64,000 nt of DNA from Syntrophomonadaceae bacterium (GTDB lineage: Bacteria > Bacillota > Dethiobacteria > DTU022 > UBA8154), in NCBI GenBank assembly GCA_003556225.1, contig PWRN01000020.1:1-64000 (forward strand), given 5' to 3'. The stretch's first letter is position 1, and each line of letters starts with the position of its first letter. This document shows positions 19,811 to 28,283 of this stretch, one piece after another. The notes under the pieces were generated by a model. That model had not been told where the DNA came from and did no database searches. It saw only the letters and a program-made list of their open reading frames with translations. The position numbers and the translations under genes are program-made.

Positions 19811-19905
19811 TCTTTACCCGCGGTCGTTGACATACACATTGTGGATGCATCATTGCAGAGTAGCGGTTAACAAGTCCGGCCTGTAGATAGAGGTGATTGC
19901 GATTG

Positions 19906-19937
19906 AAGCTGGCAGGATAGACTGGTCAGCTTTTTTT
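19906..19937 (+). terminator. Hairpin terminator after rpsI
   Basis: AAGCTG and CAGCTT arms around a 15-base loop are followed directly by a run of seven T. It lies about 95 bases after rpsI. The stretch up to the next promoter holds only short frames without support. Confidence 0.6.
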
Positions 19938-20020
19938 GCATGTACCTGGAAACGGAGTCGGAGCCAAGGAATTTGCTCAAGAATGCGGTTATCAAGGGGG
20001 ATTTCGCCAAATCTTAGTAG

Positions 20021-20049
20021 TTGTCAAACCCGAAGAATTCTATTATAAT
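20021..20049 (+). promoter_or_regulatory. Sigma-A-type promoter for the GGGP-synthase-like gene
   Basis: TTGTCA at 20021-20026 and TATAAT at 20044-20049 are 17 bases apart. The ORF-track start codon (TTG 20021) is actually part of the -35 box, so the protein must begin further downstream. Confidence 0.8.
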
Positions 20050-20086
20050 AAATGAAAAAGGAATTATGAACCCGGAGATGGATAAA

Positions 20087-20821
20087 ATGAGCGTGGCGCA
20101 GTACTTAAAGGATAAGCTGAAGCTGGGAACCGTCCATATTACCCTGGTGGATCCCTTAAAGCAATCCGCAGAAGCTGCAGGTCGCCTGGCCCAAACAGCA
20201 CAGGAGGTTGGCAGCGATCTCATTCTGGTTGCGGGATTGTCTGGACTCTCACAGACGAACCTCCTGGAGACGGCCCGGCTGATCAAGGAAAAATCCACCA
20301 TCCCGGTTGTTTATACACCATCTGGCGCTGAGGCGCTCTGCTTCTCTTTTGACGCCGTGTTTTTCCCCTGCTTTCTTAATTGCAATAACGCCCGCTTTGT
20401 CTGCGGCGGCCAATCCCAAGCGTCGGTTATTCTCAAACGCATGGAAATTGAAACCATTTCCGTCGGTTACCTGATGATTGAACCGGGTATGAAAATCGGT
20501 GACGCGAAAGATGTGAATCTGATCACGCGAGATAACTACTGGCAAGCTTCCAGTTTTGCCGTAGCTGCTGAGCTTTTCGGGATGCAGTATGTTTATCTGG
20601 AAGCGGGTACAAGCGCCGCGCAACCGATCCCGGCCGGGATGATTCGCGCGATCAAAAAAGAGTTATCCGTGCCCATGATCGTGGGCGGTGGCATCCGCAC
20701 CGCGGTTGATGCGCGACGGGTGCGGCAGGCTGGAGCCGACATGGTGGTTACGGGAACCATCATTGAAAATGCAGGTTACCGGGAGCGCCTGCGCTCTATC
20801 TTGAGCGCGTTGAAAGACTAA
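20087..20821 (+). CDS. Geranylgeranylglyceryl phosphate synthase-like protein (PcrB/GGGPS family)
   Basis: This 244-residue TIM-barrel protein resembles enzymes that join a polyprenyl diphosphate to sn-glycerol-1-phosphate, the first ether-lipid step of archaea. Supporting motifs are HITLVDPLKQ near the start, YLEAGTSAAQPIP around residue 175, VGGGIRT and GADMVVTGTIIEN. The overall pattern is closer to the longer archaeal-type group than to Bacillus PcrB. The N-terminal phosphate-site region reads AGLSGLSQT rather than the usual GGST-like motif, and the FPG motif is replaced by YTPSG, so activity is not certain. Start ATG 20087 follows GGAG by nine bases and lies downstream of the promoter; ATG 20066 is an alternative. 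Confidence 0.8.
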   Translation: MSVAQYLKDKLKLGTVHITLVDPLKQSAEAAGRLAQTAQEVGSDLILVAGLSGLSQTNLLETARLIKEKSTIPVVYTPSGAEALCFSFDAVFFPCFLNCNNARFVCGGQSQASVILKRMEIETISVGYLMIEPGMKIGDAKDVNLITRDNYWQASSFAVAAELFGMQYVYLEAGTSAAQPIPAGMIRAIKKELSVPMIVGGGIRTAVDARRVRQAGADMVVTGTIIENAGYRERLRSILSALKD

Positions 20822-20969
20822 AGATGCTGGCCAGCACACGGCATTAATGGACTTACCCGATAGACCGCTTAAGCCCCGGCCCGCCAGGAGGTGCCGGGAT
20901 ATCATTTTAGCCGCACGGGTCTTAATCAAACGGATCATCATTCCTGCAGAGAAAGGAGACCGGCTATTG

Positions 20970-21482
20970 ATGAAGAAATGGATTCTGCTCGCCATAGCCC
21001 TTTGTTTCATGACCCTGGTAACCGGTTGTGCTGTGGTTGAAGAACAAGAAGTTGTGGCAGAAATGCGACCCGACCTCTATTGGCAAAAAATCTGGATCGT
21101 GGAAGAGCGACAGATCAATATCGAAGTTGAGGGAGAAGACCCGGAAACGTTGGTGAAAATGGATGTATACGGACGGGTTCGCTATGAAGGGGAAGACCCT
21201 GTAAACAGGGTTCGCTTGATTATCAGGAGTCCATTAACCTTTGATTTCATCGAAGATCATCGTGCCATGAATTATGGGACTGTCTACCCGGGCGACGTGT
21301 TGGAATACAACTTGATCCAAAACTATCCCGAGTGGCAGGAAAGGGTGCCCATCGGGGTCTATAAATATCACATTATTGACGATTTCCGAGACAACGCGTA
21401 TATCAATATCGCCTGGGAGCAGGACGATGAAAGTCACAGTCAGCAGTTTTTCGACTGGAAACCAAAGAGATACGATAAGTAG
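20970..21482 (+). CDS. Putative lipoprotein of unknown function
   Basis: This encodes 170 residues. The first 20 are a signal peptide ending in the lipobox LVTGC, so the protein is probably anchored outside the membrane. The rest is acidic, with beta-strand-like alternation (VKMDVYGRVRYEGEDPVNRVRL), and could be an immunoglobulin-like fold; I do not recognise the family. ATG 20970 follows AAAGGAG. It is co-directional with the GGGPS-like gene, 150 bases upstream. Confidence 0.75.
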   Translation: MKKWILLAIALCFMTLVTGCAVVEEQEVVAEMRPDLYWQKIWIVEERQINIEVEGEDPETLVKMDVYGRVRYEGEDPVNRVRLIIRSPLTFDFIEDHRAMNYGTVYPGDVLEYNLIQNYPEWQERVPIGVYKYHIIDDFRDNAYINIAWEQDDESHSQQFFDWKPKRYDK

Positions 21483-21576
21483 AAGCGTGAGCAAAGAGTA
21501 AAGAAGGAAAGAAAAACGAATCTTGGAGGCGACGCCGTGCATGTGCGGCTGTTACCGTCAGATACTTGGTCACGAG

Positions 21577-21615
21577 GCGGGCTGCTTTCTAAACGGAAAA
21601 AGCGCCCGCTTTTTG
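21577..21615. terminator. Convergent terminator between lipoprotein gene and chrA
   Basis: GCGGGC (21577-21582) pairs with GCCCGC (21604-21609) and is followed by T5; a nested CGGAAAAA/TTTTTTCCG pairing extends past it. Convergent genes on both sides suggest that it serves both strands. Confidence 0.65.
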
Positions 21616-21644
21616 CGAGGTTTTTTCCGGTTCAGCCAGGCTAA

Positions 21645-22172
21645 CTAGAGGTAAATGATCATGCCAGCCACGGCGCCCAGGCCGATGAGTAAAAGCGGGT
21701 GTATGTTGGTCAGAAAAATCGCTGCGAATCCAGCCAGGGCGATCAGCACGCTGAATAGATCGATAAATGCGCTTTGCGCGATCACAAATGCGGCCAACCC
21801 AATCAACGCGATCACGGCAGGCTGAATACCCTCCAGGCTTCGTTGGAAATGTAAATTCGTGTAGAAATGCAAAAATAACTTTGCCGCAGGAATGATTAAG
21901 AGCAGAGATGGGAAAATGACACCCAGGGTGGCGACCGCAGCCCCGGTGAAGCCGGCTACCTGGTAGCCCACAAAAGTGGCGGCATTCACGGCAATGACTC
22001 CCGGGGTCATTTCAGCCACGGCGATGATGTTCACGAATTCAACAGGTTTTAACCACCCATGGATCCGGACGATTTCGTGTTCCATCAGGGCAATCATGGC
22101 GTAACCACCGCCGAACCCGAAAAGGCCGATCTTAAAAAAAGATACATAGAGTTGAACCAGCAGCCAGAACAT
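21645..22172 (-). CDS. Chromate transporter family protein, second half-size subunit
   Basis: This 175-residue membrane protein has the CHR-domain hallmark FGFGGGYAMIALMEHEIV near its N-terminus and EMTPGVIAVNAATFVGYQ. CHR proteins export chromate in some bacteria; many half-size pairs have unproven substrates. It is the downstream member of a two-gene minus-strand pair, 22 bases after its partner, and the two halves together equal one full-length ChrA. Confidence 0.87.
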   Translation of the reverse strand: MFWLLVQLYVSFFKIGLFGFGGGYAMIALMEHEIVRIHGWLKPVEFVNIIAVAEMTPGVIAVNAATFVGYQVAGFTGAAVATLGVIFPSLLLIIPAAKLFLHFYTNLHFQRSLEGIQPAVIALIGLAAFVIAQSAFIDLFSVLIALAGFAAIFLTNIHPLLLIGLGAVAGMIIYL

Positions 22173-22194
22173 TTGTGGGCTACTCCTCCCTGGC

Positions 22195-22776
22195 TCACAA
22201 ATTAAAACGGGGTCGGATGAAACCGGTTACCCCTCCGGCGATGATCACCAGGATGGGGTGCACACCGTAGAACAGCAGCACGGCTAGAAAAATGCCAAAG
22301 ATCAGCAGCAGATCCAACCGGGTGAAGACTCGCCTGCCGAGCTTGATAGCAGCGGCCGCGATGAGCGCGACAATGATCGGTTTAATGCCTTGAAAGGCGG
22401 CCTGCACAACCGGGAGATGCTGGTATTCCCACAAGACGGCGGCTACAAGCAGGATAATGAGAAAAGAAGGTAGAATTGTGCCCAGCAGGCCCAGCAAGGC
22501 TCCCCGCATCCCCATCAAGCGGTAACCGGTCATCAGGGAAAAATTAACAGAGATGGGGCCCGGGATAGACTGGGCAACAGCGAGGTTATCAACGAAGGTT
22601 TTTTCGTCGATCCATTTTTTCCTCTCAATAATTTCTGTTTTAATCAAGGGGATCATGGCGTAACCTCCCCCGATGGTGAAGGCGCCAATTTTAAAAAATA
22701 GCAAAAAAAAGGGCCAGGCGTGCGGTTGATGGAAAAGCTGGCTTTGTTTTTCAGGCGGCGGGCTTGGTGGGTTCAA
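22195..22776 (-). CDS. Chromate transporter family protein, first half-size subunit
   Basis: The CHR-domain motifs AFTIGGGYAMIPLIKTEI and AVAQSIPGPISVNFSLMTGY are present. On the minus strand a CGGAGGAG site is followed eight bases later by TTG at 22776, giving 193 residues (MNPPSPPPEKQ). The ORF-track start adds twenty residues upstream of that site. It is expected to form a heterodimer with the neighbouring half. The substrate is not shown by sequence. Confidence 0.87.
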   Translation of the reverse strand: MNPPSPPPEKQSQLFHQPHAWPFFLLFFKIGAFTIGGGYAMIPLIKTEIIERKKWIDEKTFVDNLAVAQSIPGPISVNFSLMTGYRLMGMRGALLGLLGTILPSFLIILLVAAVLWEYQHLPVVQAAFQGIKPIIVALIAAAAIKLGRRVFTRLDLLLIFGIFLAVLLFYGVHPILVIIAGGVTGFIRPRFNL

Positions 22777-22807
22777 CGCTTTTTCTCCTCCGTTGAGCTG
22801 CTGCTTT

Positions 22808-22837
22808 ATTTTATCACTGCCCCTTTTGATTTGCAAA
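22808..22837 (-). promoter_or_regulatory. Promoter for the chrA pair
   Basis: Read on the minus strand, TTTGCA and TAAAAT are 18 bases apart, about 30 bases upstream of the TTG start. The -35 match is four of six. Confidence 0.5.
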
Positions 22838-23002
22838 CAGCCCAGTTTTGCGAAACCCTAGCAGGGAAGATGCTGCGGCATCTCGAAATACTTGCCATGG
22901 TGCTCCCCGTGAAGCTGCAGACCTCCGTGAATCGGTAAGTTGTTCCGCGACAGTTAAGACTAAAGAGAAATTTTGTTTATCTTGAGTAAACCGCTAGCCA
23001 TA

Positions 23003-23101
23003 GGGGACGGTTCCCTCGTCTGTTACAGGGAGACACCTCTAAAAACCAGAAGAATGTCCCCGAAGCCTCCGCTTCGCTTCGGTAACGATGAAACCGTCCC
23101 C
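23003..23101. repeat. GGGGACGGTT inverted-repeat element
   Basis: GGGGACGGTT at 23003-23012 is matched exactly by AACCGTCCCC at 23092-23101. Inside lies a second hairpin, CCGAAGC...GCTTCGG. Similar GGGGACGGTTC...GAACCGTCCCC elements are, from general knowledge, dispersed in many Clostridia genomes. Only one copy is in this window. The ORF-track ATG at 23088 lies inside its right arm. Confidence 0.55.
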
Positions 23102-23159
23102 ATGGTTCCGCTATTTGCAACGTTTCGCTGTAGGGTTAAAGGAAGGAGATTACGCAATC

Positions 23160-24101
23160 GTGTCCTCGTATCAAACCCGTGCTGGCGACCGCTTTTGGGA
23201 GGGTTTTTGGCAGCTCGCAGACCCCAAGATCTGGATCGCTTCCACTGTACCCATGGCCCTGGCCGCTGCCCTTGCTTACGGCCTGGAAGGGAAGTTCAAT
23301 TTCTTTTGGTTCGCGCTGACCCTGTTGGGGATCTACCTCATTGAAATCGGGAAAAATGCCATTAATGAATATGTTGACTACCAGTCGGGTGTCGACCGGT
23401 TTGTGACCCCTGACAAGCGAACTCCCTTCAGCGGGGGTAAAAAGGCCATTGTTCAGGGTAAACTAAACCTGCAGCAGACGGCCTGGATTGCGCTCGTAAC
23501 CATGCTGGGCGGTTGCCTGGTTGGCCTGGTCATTGTCCTCTTTCGGGAGCCCGGGGTGTTTTGGATCGGGCTGGCAGGTGCAGCCATGGCCACCTTTTAC
23601 AGCTTGCCCCCTTTTAAATTTTCTTACCGGGGCCTGGGAGAATTAGCCGTGGGTATCACATTTGGACCCTTGATCGTTTCCGGCACATACCTGGTGCAGA
23701 CAGGCGCGATAAATCTCCCGGTGATCCTGGCCTCTTTTCCCCTGGGATTCTTGATCGCCAATGTGCTGTGGATAAACCAGTATCCCGACGTGGAAGCCGA
23801 TGCCATGGGGGAAAAATTAAACCTGGTGGTGCGCCTGGGTAAGAGAAAAAGTGTTCAGGTCTACAAAGGGCTTTTTGCGGCCGCGTATCTCTCGGTGTTG
23901 GTTCTTATTTTTGTCACCGGCAATATCCTTTGGGCGCTGGCTTTTCTCAGCATCCCCTTAGCCGTTCGTGGAATGCGCGTGGCTTCCCGGCATTACGACC
24001 ATGTCCCCCGCCTGGTGGAGGCAAACCTTAAAACCATCCAGGTGTACCAGGTTACCGGAGTTGGCATGGTCTTGGCGGCTTTGCTTCCCCGGTTATGTTG
24101 A
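23160..24101 (+). CDS. UbiA-family prenyltransferase (MenA-like)
   Basis: This 313-residue integral membrane protein transfers a polyprenyl chain to an acceptor. The first Asp-rich motif is NAINEYVDYQSGVDRF, followed by FSGGKKAIVQGKL. The second region, YSLPPFKFSYRGLGELAVG and NQYPDVEADAMGEK, resembles dihydroxynaphthoate prenyltransferases. GTG 23160 follows AAGGAAGGAG; the track's ATG 23088 is within a repeat. A role in menaquinone or, given the nearby GGGPS-like gene, in ether-lipid synthesis cannot be separated by eye; the MenA-like reading is favoured. Confidence 0.85.
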   Translation: MSSYQTRAGDRFWEGFWQLADPKIWIASTVPMALAAALAYGLEGKFNFFWFALTLLGIYLIEIGKNAINEYVDYQSGVDRFVTPDKRTPFSGGKKAIVQGKLNLQQTAWIALVTMLGGCLVGLVIVLFREPGVFWIGLAGAAMATFYSLPPFKFSYRGLGELAVGITFGPLIVSGTYLVQTGAINLPVILASFPLGFLIANVLWINQYPDVEADAMGEKLNLVVRLGKRKSVQVYKGLFAAAYLSVLVLIFVTGNILWALAFLSIPLAVRGMRVASRHYDHVPRLVEANLKTIQVYQVTGVGMVLAALLPRLC

Positions 24102-24276
24102 TCCAAATTTTTGTTCTGCTGGCGTAAATGATGTTGAGAGGGAGATAATAGCTAGAAAACAGAGCCTGATCGTTTTTGATAGAGCTTTTCAGGGTTCGAC
24201 TTTATGCAGGGATTCATGTAAATTATTTTCAATACGCAGTCGGCTGCGAGTTTTGGTGACCGAGAGGAGTTGTGCC

Positions 24277-26073
24277 GTGTTCATGATCCGCTTTGCAGCA
24301 AAGTATGAACGAATAAAGGCCGGTGTCCCGTTGTTATTGCTGCTATTTTTTTTCTTTTCCGCCCTCCTTCCGGGCTGCTCATCCGAGGTGCCGGGTCCTG
24401 GCGAAACGGATGCGTCAAAACAGGAGCCTGAACAAAACGGTTCGCTGGAAAACCCGGGAAACCTTTGTGAGGCATCTGAAGCAGCGCCAGAACGATCAGC
24501 AGAAGAAGAGGAAGAGGCCCGCCGCTTAGAAGAAGAGGCCCTCCGGGAAGAAGAGGAGCGAAGGCGCCAGGCCCTGGAAGCGGAACGTCGGGAAGCCCTG
24601 GGCAAGTATTATGTTCCACTTCCCGGAGAGAAAAGGGATGTCACCGCGGTAAAGGCTCGCGGCCTCTATGTCACCGGCCACAGCGTTGCCCATTCCCGCT
24701 ATGATACCATCCTGGAGATGGTGGAATCGACGGAATTGAATGCCCTGGTCATTGATGTAAAGGATGATCACGGACATGTTACATATAACAGCGAGCTGGA
24801 AATCGTGAAGGAGTTAAACTCCAACCGGTCTCATCCCATCAAGGATCTAAAAGCCGTGCTGGACGATCTCCATGAGCGGGGCATCTATACGATCGCCCGG
24901 GTAGTAGTTTTTAAAGATCCGTACCTGGCCGAAAGAAGGCCCGATTGGTCTATTACGCGCAATGAGGGTGGTCTCTGGCGCGATCGTAAAGGGGTGGCCT
25001 GGGTTGATCCGTATGAGCAAAATGTGTGGGATTATACCGTAGCCGTTTCCCGGGAAGCGGCTTTAGCGGGTTTCCAGGAAATCCAGTTTGATTATGTCCG
25101 TTTCCCCGAAAATGCCCACCGGGTAGACGTGGAAGCCTATTACCCGGCCCAAAATGAACTGGAAAAAGATGAATTAATCCGCGAGTTTTTGATCTATGCC
25201 GGTGAAAAATTACAGGACTATGACGTGTTAATTTCGGCCGACGTATTTGGTGTGATTTCCACCTCCTGGGGGGACAGCGACCGCATTGGGCAGACCTGGG
25301 AAGCGGTTTCGCCGTACGTGGATGTGATCTGTCCCATGATTTATCCCAGCCATTATGGCCCGGGATACTTCGGCTACAGTGTTCCCGATGCCCACCCGGC
25401 AGGAACGGTCCGCAGGGCTCTTCTCGACGCGATCAAGCGCAATGCCCCACTCCAGTACCCCGCCGTGATTCGCCCCTGGCTCCAGAGTTTCACAGCTTCC
25501 TGGATTCGTGGCCACATCCGCTACGGCCCGGCCCAGATCCGGGAGCAGATCGAAGCAGCCCTGGCGCTGGGGATCGACGAGTACTTGCTCTGGAATGCAG
25601 GAAATAATTACCAACCTGCGGCTTTGCTGACCGAAGAGGAAGCCGCAGCGCTGGCGGAAGAATTGAACCAGTCTCGCTTCCGCAAAGGCCTGGATGCCAT
25701 CGGCAATACCCCGGAGGAGGCCGTGGAATTGTTTTTGGAAGCGGTGCGCAAGAGGGACTGGCGGGAGGCCTTTTCCCTTCATGTCACCGGCCCCGAGCTG
25801 CATTATCTGAATTACTCGGAGTGGAAGGATTCCTGGCACAATCGCCCTGCAGCGTACCAGGTAGAACCCCTCGAGGACCGGGAGAAGGCCGTGGAAATTC
25901 TCCAGGGCACAGGAGAAACGCTGCAGATTAACCTCTCGGTCCGGCTGGATGGAGGCGAAGATGAATATCACCTCTCCCATGAACGCTGGGAAGTTCGATT
26001 GGAAAATAGTATCTGGCGGGTTAAACCCTCGGAAGCTTTCATTTCCAAGTTAACCCTTGCTGCAGAAGATTGA
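24277..26073 (+). CDS. Lipoprotein with glycoside-hydrolase-like domain (COG1306 type)
   Basis: The 598-residue protein begins with a signal peptide and lipobox (SALLPGC) and is therefore probably on the outer face of the membrane. Residues about 55-105 are an extremely Glu/Arg-rich helix. From about 125 to 470 lies the putative glycoside hydrolase domain, with ARGLYVTGHSVAHSRYD, LNALVIDVKDDHGHVTY, FQEIQFDYVRFP and ISADVFGV. The last 130 residues look like a separate small alpha-beta domain (VELFLEAVRKRDWREAFSLH). GTG 24277 follows AGGAG by seven bases. The substrate is unknown. Confidence 0.8.
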   Translation: MFMIRFAAKYERIKAGVPLLLLLFFFFSALLPGCSSEVPGPGETDASKQEPEQNGSLENPGNLCEASEAAPERSAEEEEEARRLEEEALREEEERRRQALEAERREALGKYYVPLPGEKRDVTAVKARGLYVTGHSVAHSRYDTILEMVESTELNALVIDVKDDHGHVTYNSELEIVKELNSNRSHPIKDLKAVLDDLHERGIYTIARVVVFKDPYLAERRPDWSITRNEGGLWRDRKGVAWVDPYEQNVWDYTVAVSREAALAGFQEIQFDYVRFPENAHRVDVEAYYPAQNELEKDELIREFLIYAGEKLQDYDVLISADVFGVISTSWGDSDRIGQTWEAVSPYVDVICPMIYPSHYGPGYFGYSVPDAHPAGTVRRALLDAIKRNAPLQYPAVIRPWLQSFTASWIRGHIRYGPAQIREQIEAALALGIDEYLLWNAGNNYQPAALLTEEEAAALAEELNQSRFRKGLDAIGNTPEEAVELFLEAVRKRDWREAFSLHVTGPELHYLNYSEWKDSWHNRPAAYQVEPLEDREKAVEILQGTGETLQINLSVRLDGGEDEYHLSHERWEVRLENSIWRVKPSEAFISKLTLAAED

Positions 26074-26133
26074 GCAGGGCTTCGTGGATTCACGGTAGAC
26101 GGACGTTTTGATCATTCGTAGAGGATAGAGGAT

Positions 26134-26176
26134 AGCGGCATGGCAGGGCTTGAAACAGCCGGTGATGCCGCTTTAT
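26134..26176. terminator. Convergent terminator
   Basis: AGCGGCAT and ATGCCGCT arms (8 bp exact), with an inner GGCT/AGCC pairing, are followed by TTTATT. It lies between the lipoprotein gene and a minus-strand gene whose stop codon is within it, so it probably acts on the plus strand or both. Confidence 0.6.
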
Positions 26177-26787
26177 TCTTCCAGGGAAAGGTGTTCTTGT
26201 TTACGCACAGCTTCGAGAGAGGGAACGCTGTGAATCTCAAAGAAGATCGGGCCTGCCGCTTCGATCAGTCCATTTAACATTAACAAGATCAAAGAGATGA
26301 GGAGTCCAGAGAAGATCAGAGGCAGGTTGCCCTGTAGGGCTTGAATAATCTCCATTTCCCCGAACATCCAATCAACCCCGACGATCATCCCCACGCTTCC
26401 GCCCACCGAAAACGCCGCGAAGGCGAAGATCATATTCGCAACGGCATAAGGAAAGAGCGTTCTTTTTTCGCCAAACGCATGCACCATCCCCGTCACGGTG
26501 CCTGCAAAGCCGGCCCAAAAAGGCGCCAGCAAAAAGACGCCCAGGACAAATTGCAGCACCACCGTGTTAAAATTGATGGCCATGATTCCAAGCACGGCTT
26601 TGACATACTCCTTTTGCTCCATGGCTTTAACCAGGGCTGAAGAGGGTGATCTCCGCAGTTTATCAATGCGCGCATTGTACAGCTGCCGGGCCAGGCGTTG
26701 ATAGCGAATTTGCCGCTTGCGCACCACGTAAAAGCCCCAGGTTCCAAAAATCCAGTAGACGAAATAGATCAATACAAAATAGCCCAC
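26173..26787 (-). CDS. Membrane protein of unknown function
   Basis: This encodes 204 residues with about five hydrophobic segments (for example VVLQFVLGVFLLAPFWAGF and LPLIFSGLLISLILLMLNGL). A basic stretch after the first segment (RKRQIRYQRLARQLYNARID) is probably cytoplasmic. The start is GTG 26787, behind GGAGGG on the minus strand. I do not recognise the family. It is downstream of, and probably co-transcribed with, the 181-residue gene at 26875. Confidence 0.65.
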   Translation of the reverse strand: MGYFVLIYFVYWIFGTWGFYVVRKRQIRYQRLARQLYNARIDKLRRSPSSALVKAMEQKEYVKAVLGIMAINFNTVVLQFVLGVFLLAPFWAGFAGTVTGMVHAFGEKRTLFPYAVANMIFAFAAFSVGGSVGMIVGVDWMFGEMEIIQALQGNLPLIFSGLLISLILLMLNGLIEAAGPIFFEIHSVPSLEAVRKQEHLSLEE

Positions 26788-26874
26788 GGTACGCCCTCCT
26801 GCAGATATCGTTAGAATTTACCGCCAGGGATCTTGCGAGGGGCCTGAAGGGAGCCTGCAAGAAAGAACCTCTAT

Positions 26875-27420
26875 CTAAGAGGCACCGGTGCGGCTGAGAA
26901 TCTCCCTGTACTCCTGGTCCATGCGGGAAGCAACCTCCTCAAACTCGCTGTGCCGCTGGAGATTGAAGCCCGCAATCGCCGATCCGGCGATCCCCGCCTG
27001 GGCCAGCCTGGATTTCATGGCTTGCCAGCTGCGTTCTTCCAAGTTCTTCAGCGCTTCCTCTTGCTGCCGAAGGCATTCCCCGTGTAGCTCTTGCGCCCGG
27101 GAACAAAATTCTCGCATTTCTTCGTTGTCTCGCAGGGCCAGGATCACGGCCAGTATTCGCGGGGTATTCTCCAGGTCCATTTCCGACTTCATCGTGCGGA
27201 TGAATGCATCTGCAGCGGCGGCCCTGTAGCCTTCCGGGTAGCGCTGCAGGGTGTTCTTGATTTCCTCGGTATCAGTTTGTCGGCGCAGAAAAGACCTTCC
27301 CAGGGACACGGCTGCTTTGATATACTGTTCCTGATCCATGGAACGGGCATCTTCCCGCGTCCCCTTCATCTTTTGTGCCCTCTCCATGGCAATTTCCGCG
27401 GCCGATTTGATTTTTTTCAT
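26875..27420 (-). CDS. Conserved-looking hypothetical protein, helical
   Basis: The 181-residue soluble protein is almost entirely helical and charged (MKKIKSAAEIAMERAQKMKG at the start, QELHGECLRQQEEALKNLEE later). A small glycine/alanine stretch AGIAGSAIAGFN interrupts the helices near residue 145. A GGGGAG site precedes the ATG. It is the first gene of a minus-strand pair with the membrane protein at 26173 and is divergent from the hydrolase at 27510. No function can be assigned. Confidence 0.65.
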   Translation of the reverse strand: MKKIKSAAEIAMERAQKMKGTREDARSMDQEQYIKAAVSLGRSFLRRQTDTEEIKNTLQRYPEGYRAAAADAFIRTMKSEMDLENTPRILAVILALRDNEEMREFCSRAQELHGECLRQQEEALKNLEERSWQAMKSRLAQAGIAGSAIAGFNLQRHSEFEEVASRMDQEYREILSRTGAS

Positions 27421-27422
27421 CT

Positions 27423-27452
27423 TTCACACTCCCCGGTGATTTATGATATAAT
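27423..27452 (+). promoter_or_regulatory. Promoter for the MBL-fold hydrolase gene
   Basis: TTCACA at 27423-27428 and TATAAT at 27447-27452 are 18 bases apart, about 60 bases before the start at 27510. It lies in the short divergent intergenic region. Confidence 0.6.
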
Positions 27453-27509
27453 ATTACTTTAGCGGATCTTTACTGCAGCATTCGCCACTATTTTGCTGAA
27501 GGAGGACCT

Positions 27510-28202
27510 ATGATGAAATTGACAGAGAAAATTTATTATTACCCCTGGCAAGGACAGGGGAACAACTGCAACACCTATTTCTTTGCCGGACAGAAAAACG
27601 TCTTGATTGATCCCGGGCACATCAAAACGGAATTCGGTGAGCACTGCTTGACGATGCTGGAAAAATCGATGGAAGCGGACGGTTTTTCTTTCGAGGATTT
27701 GGATTTGATCCTCTGCACTCACGGCCACCCTGATCACTGCGAAGGGGTTTCCGTCCTGAAAGATCGGAAAGATATCCCCACTGCCATGCACCGGGAAGAA
27801 GAATCCCACATGCAGCACTTGGCCCAGTTGTTTGAACGGATGACAGGGAAGAGCCCCTCGCTGCCTGACATAGATATCTACCTGGATGAAGGTAACCTGG
27901 ACCTGGGCACCGAAAATCCTGACGCCCTTCAGGTATTGACCACGCCCGGTCACTCGCCCGGTTCGTTGAGCTTCTTTTTTCCCACGGAGAAAGCCCTCAT
28001 TACGGGGGATGCGGTATTCCAGGGGAGTATCGGGCGCACGGATTTTCAGGGCGGCGACCTGCAGACCCTTGGCCACAGCGTCCACAAGCTTGCTGCCCTC
28101 CATGGCGTGGAACTGCTCCTTCCCGGCCACATGGGAATCGTCAGGGGAGAAGAGGCCGTGCAACGGAACTTTGCCCTGATCCAGCGCATGTTCTTCTCAT
28201 AA
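27510..28202 (+). CDS. MBL-fold metallo-hydrolase
   Basis: The metallo-beta-lactamase-fold enzyme has 230 residues and binds metal through THGHPDHCEG, TPGHSPGSLS, TGDAVF and a final PGHMG. This set fits glyoxalase-II-like or persulfide-dioxygenase-like hydrolases, but no specific substrate motif is evident. AAGGAGGACC precedes two adjacent ATG codons (27510, 27513). It stands alone with its own promoter. Confidence 0.85.
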   Translation: MMKLTEKIYYYPWQGQGNNCNTYFFAGQKNVLIDPGHIKTEFGEHCLTMLEKSMEADGFSFEDLDLILCTHGHPDHCEGVSVLKDRKDIPTAMHREEESHMQHLAQLFERMTGKSPSLPDIDIYLDEGNLDLGTENPDALQVLTTPGHSPGSLSFFFPTEKALITGDAVFQGSIGRTDFQGGDLQTLGHSVHKLAALHGVELLLPGHMGIVRGEEAVQRNFALIQRMFFS

Positions 28203-28283
28203 AGATCGGGTGGAAAACCCTGGCCCTTTGTCTTATCCCGTGCAGGGATGCCTCGAGACCCTGGAGTTCGTTGCTGGAGCCTG

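Larger units (their letters stand above)
22777..23159. other. Intergenic region between chrA and the prenyltransferase
   Basis: Apart from the chrA promoter, this stretch holds a GC-rich segment with CTGCAG-centred self-complementarity around 22860-22935 and the inverted repeat described separately (23003-23101). No gene or recognised riboswitch was seen. Confidence 0.5.

Noticed and set aside
19893-20048. GTG-started 51-codon frame after rpsI (MIAIEAGRIDWSAFF...)
   Set aside because: It runs through a terminator hairpin and a consensus promoter, has a weak ribosome binding site and no recognisable family.
22861-22938. Possible riboswitch between chrA and the prenyltransferase
   Set aside because: Some self-complementarity, but no match to fluoride, manganese, molybdenum-cofactor or cobalamin motifs that I know.
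26121-26134. GAGGATA tandem repeat
   Set aside because: Intergenic, two copies only, no associated feature.
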